A DNA stretch of 7,051 nt from positions 1 through 7,051 of the forward strand of contig CADCPV010000209.1 in NCBI GenBank assembly GCA_902803345.1, read 5' to 3'. The notes under the pieces were generated by a model. The model searched no databases, was not told the DNA's origin, and worked only from the letters and a program-made list of their open reading frames with translations. This document shows, piece after piece, positions 1 to 6,487 of this stretch (positions are counted from its first letter, which is position 1; every line of letters starts with the position of its first letter). The translations under genes were made by a program, and so were the position numbers. The DNA comes from an uncultured Eubacteriales bacterium (GTDB taxonomy: Bacteria > Bacillota_A > Clostridia > Lachnospirales > Lachnospiraceae).

Positions 1-107
1 CCTTCGTAAACCGTATTCATCCGTACATAATCGATATCGTACTTTTCCCGAATCTCTTTCGGCATATCGGAACATGAATCCGTCACAATCTGAACTGGTC
101 TTGACAT
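1..107 (-). CDS. DegV family protein, N-terminal fragment (cut by window edge)
   Basis: Only the first 35 codons are present; the rest lies beyond base 1. The residues read MSRPVQIVTDSCSDMPKEI and continue with a short beta-strand-like stretch ending VRMNTVYEG. The pattern hydrophobic-V-T-D-S-x-x-D-x-P near the N-terminus is typical of the DegV fold. Members of that family bind a single fatty acid, and in Bacillota some (FakB) present it to the kinase FakA for phospholipid synthesis. Which fatty acid is bound, or whether this is a FakB, cannot be told from the fragment. The ATG at 107 is well supported by an AAGGAG site (115-120) seven bases upstream. The gene follows the DUF308 gene after 77 bases with no convincing terminator or promoter between them, so cotranscription is possible. 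Confidence 0.85.
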   Translation of the reverse strand, partial: MSRPVQIVTDSCSDMPKEIREKYDIDYVRMNTVYE

Positions 108-141
108 AATTTTTCTCCTTTTTCATTTCTCATAAATATAT

Positions 142-154
142 CTGCGAACCGCAG
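142..154 (-). repeat. Small hairpin between the DUF308 and degV-like genes
   Basis: CTGCG and CGCAG flank a three-base loop and are followed on the minus strand by the AT-rich run ATATATTTAT. The five-pair stem is too short and the T run too mixed for a confident terminator. It could attenuate readthrough from the DUF308 gene into the DegV-family gene. No sigma-A promoter with a recognisable -35 box was seen in 108-184. Confidence 0.25.
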
Positions 155-184
155 GCGGAGTACTTCCGTATGCGGAGAGCATTC

Positions 185-802
185 TCAGTTTTCCGTTTCT
201 TCCGGAATCTCTTCCAGAAATTCTTCTTCGTCTGCATCGTCGCTTTTCTGGTTGCGGATGATTTTGACAGTCGTCAGCACCACAAAAAGGTTCAGCACAC
301 CGCTCGCGATCAGGGCAATCGAGAAGTACACCCGGATCGCTTCCGAAATCTCCAGCGGCCGGAACACGAGAAGCAGTCCCGCAGCCGCCGCGATCACCGC
401 GAGCACAAAGATTCCCCACCAGAGCCCGATGCCGAAATGCTTCGCATCCAGCGCCACGCGGATCCGGAACAGCCCGTCAAGAAGAATGACGATCCCCAGC
501 GCAATGCACATGAAGGACATAATGTTCGTCGACTTGATAATAACAACCGCGCCTAAAACCACCAGCAGGATTCCGAACTGCAGGTCATACTGAAACGCCA
601 GCCGGTACAGATCCTTACTGAAATACCCCACAAGCTTTACAGCGCCGAACAACAGAAGCGCCGAACCGCCCGCGAAACGGATTACCGTTTCCGGCAGCTC
701 AGTCCATGCAGCAAAAATCACGCCGAAAGCAATGAACAGCGCCGACAGCGCGATATAACCATTCTTTGCGATATGCATCGGCACAACCGATACCTTTTTC
801 AT
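185..802 (-). CDS. DUF308/HdeD-like six-helix membrane protein
   Basis: This encodes 205 residues with a short basic N-terminus and about six hydrophobic helices (roughly residues 13-32, 41-60, 75-90, 93-112, 125-147 and 155-176). The strongly acidic tail (DDADEEEFLEEIPEETEN) is presumably cytoplasmic. Helices in pairs with glycine-rich packing and basic turns match the DUF308 family, which includes the E. coli acid-resistance protein HdeD. The family's biochemical role is unknown, so none is assigned. The frame is open to an ATG at 856, but that codon lies within a few bases of the expected transcription start and has no ribosome site. The ATG at 802 has AGGAGGG (815-821) upstream, although with a rather long 12-base gap, so I chose it. 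A good sigma-A-type promoter lies at 868-896. The family call is from the hydrophobic pattern and is fairly likely. Confidence 0.8.
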   Translation of the reverse strand: MKKVSVVPMHIAKNGYIALSALFIAFGVIFAAWTELPETVIRFAGGSALLLFGAVKLVGYFSKDLYRLAFQYDLQFGILLVVLGAVVIIKSTNIMSFMCIALGIVILLDGLFRIRVALDAKHFGIGLWWGIFVLAVIAAAAGLLLVFRPLEISEAIRVYFSIALIASGVLNLFVVLTTVKIIRNQKSDDADEEEFLEEIPEETEN

Positions 803-867
803 TAGCGAAACGCTCCCTCCTGAAGAAAAGGCCGTAAACAGCCCCTTTTCCTGCATCGTACCGCGTC

Positions 868-896
868 ATTATAAATGAAGAAGGCCGGCGGGTAAA
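868..896 (-). promoter_or_regulatory. Sigma-A-type promoter for the DUF308 gene
   Basis: On the minus strand a perfect -10 box TATAAT (868-873) is preceded by exactly 17 bases and then TTTACC (891-896), a four-of-six match to TTGACA. Transcription should begin near 861, giving a leader of about 60 bases to the start at 802. The -35 box lies in the apical loop of the inverted repeat at 877-911 and the spacer overlaps one of its arms. Confidence 0.6.
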
Positions 897-911
897 CCGT
901 CAGCCTTCTTC
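877..911 (-). repeat. Inverted repeat overlapping the DUF308 promoter; possible terminator of the sigma operon
   Basis: Perfect nine-base arms GAAGAAGGC and GCCTTCTTC enclose a second CGG/CCG pairing around a small loop. Read on the minus strand, the downstream arm and the bases after it (CTTCTTCATTTAT) are T-rich, so it could stop transcripts coming from the membrane-protein gene that ends at 1012. It has no clean T run. As DNA it could equally be an operator dyad, because it contains the -35 box and spacer of the next promoter. Confidence 0.4.
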
Positions 912-920
912 GGATGTTCT

Positions 921-951
921 AAATTCCGACAAATGAGGGAAAATGTCGGAA
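921..951 (-). terminator. Candidate terminator after the sigma/anti-sigma operon
   Basis: The eight-base arms TTCCGACA and TGTCGGAA (944-951 and 924-931) pair perfectly around a 12-base loop, and the minus strand continues with TTT. The position, 61 bases past the stop codon at 1012, suits a terminator. The T run is short, so this may be partial or may work together with the inverted repeat at 877-911. Confidence 0.45.
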
Positions 952-1011
952 AAAGAAAGAGTGTTTTTACAAGATATGGTACTGTTTTCTGCCGTTATTT
1001 CCCATATTTTG

Positions 1012-2421
1012 TTATTCTTCTGCAATCGAACTCAGGATCTGATACACTTCTTCCTTCGGGAGTCCTCTTGCGGAAACAACCACGGATGCATCCTGAATCC
1101 AGACACCAACATCGATCCGCTCATAATCAAGCGCTTCTCCTCTGGCGTTCTCGGTCTGGACATGCGGAGAAAGCGTATCGAGGCTCAGTTCAGACAGGTC
1201 CTGCATCGGGCCGGCCCAGCCGTTCTTTCCATACTCAGATGCCCAGGTAACGGTGACAGCGTAATAGATGCGGGGATCTTTGGCGGAATATTCCACATGG
1301 ATCTCCTTTGTGCCGGTTTCCGCTGCAGTCTCCGGATCGATATAGTACTGGATTTCCGCAAACTGGAAAATCTGGTTTTCCGGCGTGTAAGAAGGCAGGT
1401 ACCGACCGAGCTCCGGGTCATTTCGGCAGTCTTCGATCATGGTTGCATTTTCTGACATTTCGGCGCGTTCCGACGCCGACCGGTCATTCAGCATGCTGAT
1501 CAGCCTGTTATAGCTTTCTTCCGGGATCCGAACGCAGGCGTCCATCAGTCCGTCAAACACAATATATCCACCCTTAAGCAGGCGAAGATGTATTGTTATT
1601 CCGTTTTCCATCCGGAAATACAGATGATATTCTTCTAAACTTGAAATCACTTCCCCCTGGCTGCCGAAGGGAATATCCGCGCACAGCATGAATTCAGCCG
1701 CATTGATTTCTGTAATGAATTCATTGATCGCATCCCTGTCTTTGAATCTGTACAGTTCTTCTTTGCTCCTGAACCAGGAATCGCGCGTTTCATACAGTAC
1801 ATCTGTATAATTCTGGAGATGCAGTCTGTCTGTAAAAAGTTCCGACCCGTACTTCATCGTAATCCCCGAATTGCAGACAAACAGGGAAACAGCGCCGGAG
1901 GGATCCTTCATACAGAGCATGAAAGACGGATCATAGTCCTTAACCGCATAAAAGTCACCCCTTACGCTTCCTGCAAAGTCTACATAGCCATCCTTCGGCG
2001 TCCACTCATTAACCAGGCCGGTCGCCGTTCCGAGGCGCTCCCCGATAATATCCAGCTTTTCCCGGATCCAGTCGCCGTACTGCACATACATCCTTCCCTC
2101 GTAAATGAAGAAACCGATCATATCCGCCTCTGCGCTGCTTTCCGTTTTCAATGATACTTCCGTCTGCGGAATCGTTACGCCGTCTTCCTGGGATGCGGCC
2201 TGAGATGAAACATCTGTTTCAGCCTGCTGCTTTGTGCCTGCGGGTTTCAGGAGTTTTATCCCCGCAAAAACCGCCCCTGCAATCAACAGAATGCCCGCCG
2301 CTGCAGCCAGTATGGCAAAAACCGGTTTTCTGCGGCTTTTCGAAGCCATTTCGCTTCGCATCAGGATATCATCATCGATTCCTTCGAAACTTTTATAGAG
2401 ATCACTGTTTTTCACTGACAT
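1012..2421 (-). CDS. Single-pass membrane protein, probable anti-sigma factor/sensor of the ECF sigma factor
   Basis: This is a 469-residue protein. Residues 1-32 are polar and presumably cytoplasmic, and include the motif GIDDDIL, which resembles the N-terminal I-D-D-x-h-I motif of clostridial membrane proteins encoded beside ECF sigma factors. A basic KSRRK stretch precedes one membrane helix (about 34-57). A Gln/Ser/Thr/Glu-rich linker follows (about 61-98), then a large extracytoplasmic part (about 100-469) of mixed alpha/beta character that I cannot assign to a named domain. No zinc-binding HxxxCxxC motif is visible, so it is not a classical ZAS anti-sigma factor. The start overlaps the end of the sigma gene by 20 bases and has a strong GAGGGAGGG site (2424-2432), which implies coupled translation. 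Holding the sigma factor at the membrane until an envelope signal arrives is inferred from gene order and topology, not shown. Confidence 0.75.
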   Translation of the reverse strand: MSVKNSDLYKSFEGIDDDILMRSEMASKSRRKPVFAILAAAAGILLIAGAVFAGIKLLKPAGTKQQAETDVSSQAASQEDGVTIPQTEVSLKTESSAEADMIGFFIYEGRMYVQYGDWIREKLDIIGERLGTATGLVNEWTPKDGYVDFAGSVRGDFYAVKDYDPSFMLCMKDPSGAVSLFVCNSGITMKYGSELFTDRLHLQNYTDVLYETRDSWFRSKEELYRFKDRDAINEFITEINAAEFMLCADIPFGSQGEVISSLEEYHLYFRMENGITIHLRLLKGGYIVFDGLMDACVRIPEESYNRLISMLNDRSASERAEMSENATMIEDCRNDPELGRYLPSYTPENQIFQFAEIQYYIDPETAAETGTKEIHVEYSAKDPRIYYAVTVTWASEYGKNGWAGPMQDLSELSLDTLSPHVQTENARGEALDYERIDVGVWIQDASVVVSARGLPKEEVYQILSSIAEE

Positions 2422-2971
2422 ATCCCTCCCTCTGAAGGTGTGTTTTCAGCTTCTTCCGTGTCCGGCTCAGGATCACCGTAACATTGTCCCTGCTCAGACC
2501 GTACTTTTCTGCAATCTCCGCAATGGTCTCGTTGAAAAAGTAACGGCGGACAAACACATTCCCGTCCCGAACTGGCAGTGCGCGGACAAACAGGCGGACG
2601 CATTCCGAAAGCTCCTTCTCTTCGATTTCGCTTTCTACATCATTCTTTCCGGCGATGCATTCGGAGAGCTCGTCGAGCACAAGGACAATCTCACCGCCGC
2701 CGCGTTTCTTTGCATTTTGGGCGCTCCAGCGGTTGAATGCAATGCTGCGGGTAATCCTGGCCAGAAACATCTGAAGCACATCCGGGCGTTTTGGCGGGAT
2801 CACATTCCATGCCCGAAGCCAGGTATCATTGACGCACTCCTCCGAATCTTCCCGGTTTCGAAGGATGTTGTGCGCGATCGTGAAGCAGTACGAACCGTAT
2901 TTTCGGTCCGTTTCCGCAATCGCGTCCGGCTCTCTCTGCCAGTAAAGCTCAATGATTTTGCTGTCTTTCAC
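2402..2971 (-). CDS. ECF-type sigma-70 family RNA polymerase sigma factor
   Basis: This encodes 189 residues starting MKDSKIIELYWQREPDAI. Residues about 8-82 form sigma region 2, with the region 2.2-like core DSEECVNDTWLRAWN at 42-56. Residues about 125-183 form region 4, with a helix-turn-helix around ETIAEIAEKYGLSRDNV (148-164) followed by a basic helix. Regions 1 and 3 are absent, as usual for ECF factors, which direct core polymerase to stress or envelope promoters. The frame opens at a GTG at 3004, but that codon has no ribosome site and falls near the predicted transcription start. The GTG at 2971 has GGGAGG (2981-2986) nine bases upstream and gives the usual N-terminus, so it is preferred. 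The downstream membrane protein overlaps it by 20 bases. The ECF subgroup is not determined. Confidence 0.92.
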   Translation of the reverse strand: MKDSKIIELYWQREPDAIAETDRKYGSYCFTIAHNILRNREDSEECVNDTWLRAWNVIPPKRPDVLQMFLARITRSIAFNRWSAQNAKKRGGGEIVLVLDELSECIAGKNDVESEIEEKELSECVRLFVRALPVRDGNVFVRRYFFNETIAEIAEKYGLSRDNVTVILSRTRKKLKTHLQREGYVSEKQ

Positions 2972-3011
2972 GGAATTCTTCCTCCCGGATGTTCTTTCCT
3001 TCACCCTATAA

Positions 3012-3037
3012 GACAGGAAATTGAGAGAATTCTTACA
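3012..3037 (-). promoter_or_regulatory. Candidate ECF-type autoregulatory promoter
   Basis: On the minus strand TGTAAG (3032-3037), a 16-base spacer and TGTC (3012-3015) resemble the layout of Bacillota ECF promoters such as TGAAAC-N16-CGTA or CGTC. The region upstream is A/T-rich (an AAAAAA run near 3054-3059), as expected for an UP-like element. Transcription would start near 3004, giving a leader of about 33 bases to the GTG at 2971. Both elements deviate from the consensus by a base or more, so this is suggestive only. Confidence 0.45.
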
Positions 3038-3063
3038 GGGAAAATGAAAATGTTTTTTAATTG

Positions 3064-3112
3064 TTCAGAACCCCACATGAGAAATGTGCAGCATTTCGAA
3101 TGAGTTTCTGAA
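3064..3112. repeat. Nested inverted repeats upstream of the sigma operon
   Basis: Outer arms TTCAGAA (3064-3070) and TTCTGAA (3106-3112) enclose inner arms GAAATG (3081-3086) and CATTTC (3092-3097) around a five-base loop. The block sits between the terminator at 3137-3162 and the candidate ECF promoter. There is no T run, so it is not a standard terminator. It may be a regulator-binding site or chance in AT-rich spacer DNA. Confidence 0.35.
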
Positions 3113-3136
3113 TAAATACAATGTGTCAGGAATCTT

Positions 3137-3162
3137 AAAAAGCGGAGGGCCAACCCCTCCGC
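3137..3162 (-). terminator. Rho-independent terminator after the UPF0104 gene
   Basis: On the minus strand GCGGAGGG and CCCTCCGC form a perfect, GC-rich eight-pair stem with a five-base loop, followed directly by TTTTT. It begins about 20 bases past the stop codon at 3183 and closes the aminopeptidase/UPF0104 transcription unit. Confidence 0.9.
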
Positions 3163-3182
3163 CTGCTAAAAAATCAATTTTC

Positions 3183-4259
3183 TCATTCCACCGCCTGCTC
3201 TTCCGCCGCTTTTCTTCTGTGGCTGCGCACGGTCATGTAAATGTGCACGCCGAGCGTCACAATTCCGCTGAGAATGACCAGAAAATAATAGCTGAAGCCG
3301 CGGCTCATCGTCAGGGATACGGTCGTCATCAGCTCGGAACCGAATACAGGAGTGAAAATCCGCATGTAGACAAACTCGTTGAAGCCGAGGCCGCCCGGGG
3401 TCGGGAGCATGTCGGAGGCAATCGAAACGATTGCCTGCCGGCCGATCGTCGGAACAAAATGCGCCCCCCGAAGATCAAGACTCAGATATACAAGCCAGGT
3501 CAGCGCGAACAGGCAGTAGCGCTGCACAAAGGTCAGGATCTGTGTAAAGGCGATTGTCTTCCTGTGGCCGCGGATCAGGCCGGATGCCTCCTGATAAACA
3601 TCCATCGAATTCTCCACGCGCTGCAGACGTTCTTCCGTCAGGCGCAGAAAACGGATTTTGGAGAGCTTTGAGAATAGCCATTTCACCAGTCTGTGGGCAA
3701 ATTTCGGCATGAAAGCCAAAACCGCAAGTCCGCAGACAAAGACAACATTCAGGAGCATTCCGAGTGTAAAGAACACACGGACTGCCGGATCCAGCGACTC
3801 CATAAAGGAACGGCAGAGAATCGCGAGCACCAGTCCCGAAACAATCAGCACCGACTTGTACTGGATTGTGACCAGCATCAGGACAACCGATGCGGTCCCG
3901 ATGCGGATGCCGCGCCGCCGCATATAATAAATCTGCATCGGCTGTCCGCCGGTCGCGGACGGTGTGATCATACTGTAGAAAAAGCCGATGAAGGAAAACT
4001 GGATACAATGGCGGAGCGGCACCTTGACATTGGCCGCATTGAAGAGAATTTTGATGATGACGGACTCGCCGCAGACAAAAAGAATCACCAGTGCAGCGCC
4101 GCCCACAAGGTAAATCGGGCGTACTTCAAGAAGCTCCCGAAAGATTGCAGGAAGATCCTGATCTTTCAGAAGCACCCAGGAAGTCAGTCCGATCGTTACG
4201 ATGAGAACGATGGCATTGATGATGGTATTGCGTCTTTTCCGTTTCTGTTCCGGTGTCAC
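3183..4259 (-). CDS. UPF0104 / lysylphosphatidylglycerol synthase TM-region family membrane protein
   Basis: This is a polytopic protein of 358 residues with a basic N-terminus (TPEQKRKRR) and about eight hydrophobic segments (roughly 11-31, 49-65, 87-99, 121-148, 162-185, 237-261, 270-284 and 318-343). Two motifs typical of the family are visible: SATGGQP (101-107) and LPTPGGLGFNE (285-295). The family corresponds to the membrane, flippase-like half of MprF and related transporters. Here there is no C-terminal aminoacyl-transferase domain, so it cannot itself make lysyl-lipid; movement of a lipid or glycolipid is the likely type of role, with unknown substrate. A TTG at 4289 is in frame but has only a hairpin arm upstream. 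The GTG at 4259 has GGAGG (4270-4274) ten bases before it and is preferred. It follows the aminopeptidase gene by 41 bases and is probably cotranscribed. Confidence 0.88.
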   Translation of the reverse strand: MTPEQKRKRRNTIINAIVLIVTIGLTSWVLLKDQDLPAIFRELLEVRPIYLVGGAALVILFVCGESVIIKILFNAANVKVPLRHCIQFSFIGFFYSMITPSATGGQPMQIYYMRRRGIRIGTASVVLMLVTIQYKSVLIVSGLVLAILCRSFMESLDPAVRVFFTLGMLLNVVFVCGLAVLAFMPKFAHRLVKWLFSKLSKIRFLRLTEERLQRVENSMDVYQEASGLIRGHRKTIAFTQILTFVQRYCLFALTWLVYLSLDLRGAHFVPTIGRQAIVSIASDMLPTPGGLGFNEFVYMRIFTPVFGSELMTTVSLTMSRGFSYYFLVILSGIVTLGVHIYMTVRSHRRKAAEEQAVE

Positions 4260-4289
4260 TAAGTATTTTCCTCCGCCGGTATATCTCAA

Positions 4290-4315
4290 GGAACGCTGTC
4301 TTATGCCAGCGTTCC
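4290..4315 (-). repeat. Hairpin spanning the aminopeptidase stop codon
   Basis: Perfect nine-base arms GGAACGCTG and CAGCGTTCC flank an eight-base loop, and the TAA stop of the upstream gene (4301-4303) lies in that loop. The minus strand continues TTGAGATA, so there is no T run and termination would be weak. An mRNA-processing or 3'-end-stabilising structure between the two cistrons is plausible. Confidence 0.6.
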
Positions 4316-5629
4316 CATGGGATCCCAGGGCTCCAGCTCGATCGGCGCCTCCGAAAGCGCCTTAAGCCACTCTTCTTTCAGATATTTCTTATTGATGATG
4401 ACCTGATAGGTCAGAAGATCAAACCAGGCATCGGAAGCCACATAGTAACCCTTTTCGCCTGCATCCTCGCCCCAGCTGTTCTCGATCTTCCAGCGGTTCG
4501 GCTTTCCGTTTTCGTCCAGATTGACACCGCACAGAACCATTGCATGATTCATCGCGCTGTCCCGGTAGTCGAGGCGTTCTTCCTTGCTGAGACTGAAATC
4601 CATGCCCAGGATTTCTCCGATCCGGAACGAATCCGGATCCCAGATACCGCCCTTCCGGTCGCCGAATTTGCCGCAGTCCGAGCCGAACCACACAAGCTCG
4701 CCGTCCTTCATCTGCTGAATCGTGAGCGCCTTCAGTTCCTCGATCGGGAGGTTCAGGTAACGGATGCCGCCGCCGATTACATTGCCGAGATACTTGACTG
4801 TGTAAGTCTTATAGAAAGGCTTGTCCGCGGTCGGCGCATTGATGATGCTCACGTAATCCGAGAGGTCAATACCGACATACTTCTCGTAGAAGCTCAGCGG
4901 GGTCAGATGATAATCCGCATGGTATTCGTCATCCTTATCACGGTATTCGAAGTCAAACTCGACCGGCGGTTCACCGAAACTGATGCAGAGTGCCCGGAAA
5001 TAGTCGGAAAGCATCTCTTCCTTCCTTGCGGCCGGATCTTTTCCCTCGGCGATCATCTTCCGAAGTTCGATCGCGTCCTTTCTGAGATGCATGTTGATGT
5101 AATGCATGAAATAACGGGTTCCTTCGGACTGGAAGGTCTCGGGCATAATGCTCTTCGGGACGATACCGTATTTCTTGATCACGCTGACCATCATGTCCCA
5201 CTGCCCGCCGTCGCCGATGCCCGCAAGGATCCAGTCAAGCGTCCGGTCTCCGACCGGAAGATCCGCCGCATCAATCACGGATTCAAGGAAGAAATTGATC
5301 TTCTCAAACTTATCCCAGAACGCAAAATAGTTGCCGGAAAGTTCAAACCTCTCCAGATTGCACTTCTTGATGACGGCTTCACGCATCAGGTTCATCGAAG
5401 CGAACAGCCAGCAGCGTCCGCTTGCCTTCTGGTTGGTAATACCGGTCGTTTTCAGTTCGATCGAGAAAGTCCGCTGCAGCTTTGCCGCTGCCACAGGATC
5501 ATAGGAAATCGTGGCAAAGTCCGCGCCGGAAGCAGCCGCGGTCAGGGTTTTCGCAAATGTATCGTTTTCGTATTCTTTCCGGAATGCGTCAATCATTTCA
5601 GGGGTTACGGGTCTGGCGTTCTGAAGCAT
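4301..5629 (-). CDS. pepC: Aminopeptidase C, bleomycin hydrolase family (peptidase C1B)
   Basis: This 442-residue cytoplasmic cysteine peptidase removes N-terminal residues from peptides; family members form hexamers with the active sites inside. The papain-type catalytic set is complete. Gln67 and Cys73 lie in NQKASGRCWLFA (66-77), His362 in MNHAMVLCGV (360-369), and Asn384 in WKIENSWGE (380-388). Length matches the usual 430-460 residues. The C-terminus ends PWDPMGTLA; in this family the C-terminal tail lies in the active-site cleft and restricts activity to aminopeptidase mode. There is no signal peptide. The ATG at 5629 has GGAGG (5637-5641) seven bases upstream. A possible promoter lies at 5684-5712. 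The UPF0104 gene follows. All key residues are present, so it should be active in peptide utilisation or turnover. Confidence 0.95.
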   Translation of the reverse strand: MLQNARPVTPEMIDAFRKEYENDTFAKTLTAAASGADFATISYDPVAAAKLQRTFSIELKTTGITNQKASGRCWLFASMNLMREAVIKKCNLERFELSGNYFAFWDKFEKINFFLESVIDAADLPVGDRTLDWILAGIGDGGQWDMMVSVIKKYGIVPKSIMPETFQSEGTRYFMHYINMHLRKDAIELRKMIAEGKDPAARKEEMLSDYFRALCISFGEPPVEFDFEYRDKDDEYHADYHLTPLSFYEKYVGIDLSDYVSIINAPTADKPFYKTYTVKYLGNVIGGGIRYLNLPIEELKALTIQQMKDGELVWFGSDCGKFGDRKGGIWDPDSFRIGEILGMDFSLSKEERLDYRDSAMNHAMVLCGVNLDENGKPNRWKIENSWGEDAGEKGYYVASDAWFDLLTYQVIINKKYLKEEWLKALSEAPIELEPWDPMGTLA

Positions 5630-5639
5630 AGGGATACCT

Positions 5640-5700
5640 CCGTTTCTGTAATTAATTATGCGGCCGTTTCAGTCGTTTGTGCTATTCTACCGCGAAACGG
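5640..5700. repeat. Three GAAACGG/CCGTTTC motifs around the pepC promoter
   Basis: CCGTTTC occurs at 5640-5646 and 5664-5670 (24 bases apart), and its complement GAAACGG at 5694-5700, giving a dyad with a 23-base gap that brackets the proposed -10 box. A fourth copy is at 5855-5861 in the same intergenic region. The same 7-mer also occurs several times inside coding DNA of this window, so significance is uncertain. Confidence 0.3.
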
Positions 5701-5712
5701 TAAACAATTCCA
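5684..5712 (-). promoter_or_regulatory. Possible promoter for pepC
   Basis: On the minus strand TAGAAT (5684-5689; five of six bases match TATAAT) is preceded by 17 bases and TGGAAT (5707-5712; three of six match TTGACA). The -35 box is poor. The palindrome GAAAATTTTC at 5734-5743 gives an AT-rich segment just upstream. The leader to the pepC start would be about 50 bases. Confidence 0.35.
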
Positions 5713-5748
5713 GTACTTTTTATGAACAGAATGAAAATTTTCGTCCGG

Positions 5749-5765
5749 GGAGTCCCGAAGACTCC
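5749..5765. repeat. Short inverted repeat between the CyuA-like gene and pepC
   Basis: Six-base arms GGAGTC and GACTCC enclose a five-base loop that reads TTCGG on the minus strand. It is followed on that strand by CCGGACGAAAATTTT, with no immediate T run. It could be a secondary terminator after the one at 5798-5837; otherwise no role is evident. Confidence 0.35.
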
Positions 5766-5797
5766 GCTTTCAAAAGGCTCCTTTTCTCATTTTCCCG

Positions 5798-5837
5798 AAA
5801 AAACGGCTTCCGTTCTTTTATGTACACGAAAGCCGTT
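5798..5837 (-). terminator. Rho-independent terminator after the CyuA-like gene
   Basis: On the minus strand AACGGCTTTCGT pairs with ACGGAAGCCGTT (one T-G wobble) around a 12-base loop. The downstream arm runs into a six-T tract (5798-5803) whose first two bases belong to the stem. It lies 40 bases after the stop codon at 5878 and should end the oxidoreductase/CyuA-like unit. Confidence 0.78.
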
Positions 5838-5877
5838 CTGTGCCGTATTTTACGCCGTTTCCAATGATTTCACCATC

Positions 5878-6402
<525 letters not shown>

Positions 6403-6449
6403 GTCCTTTGCCGGTCCTTTTTGTTCAACTGAGATGTCACGGATGAAGC

Positions 6450-6461
6450 ATGCTGCAGCAT
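6450..6461. repeat. 12-bp perfect palindrome upstream of the CyuA-like gene
   Basis: ATGCTGCAGCAT is self-complementary over 12 bases and lies 48 bases before the start at 6402, in the 85-base gap after the oxidoreductase. No good promoter is visible in the gap, so the two genes may share a transcript. The palindrome could be a regulator site or chance. Confidence 0.3.
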
Positions 6462-6487
6462 AAATGCGCGGATCCCGAATGATTCTG

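Noticed and set aside
674..691. GAAACGG-ATTA-CCGTTTC palindrome
   Set aside because: It lies inside the DUF308 coding sequence and is explained by the codons there; the same 7-mer is common in this DNA.
803..856. An 18-residue N-terminal extension of the DUF308 protein from the ATG at 856
   Set aside because: There is no ribosome site upstream, and the codon lies only a few bases from the predicted transcription start of the TATAAT promoter.
2438..3103. A 221-codon open frame on the plus strand
   Set aside because: It is antisense to the clear ECF sigma factor and has no recognisable motif.
4253..5725. A 490-codon open frame on the plus strand
   Set aside because: It lies antisense to pepC, whose catalytic motifs are all intact on the minus strand. 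The plus-strand product has no recognisable motif; the long frame is a by-product of codon bias.
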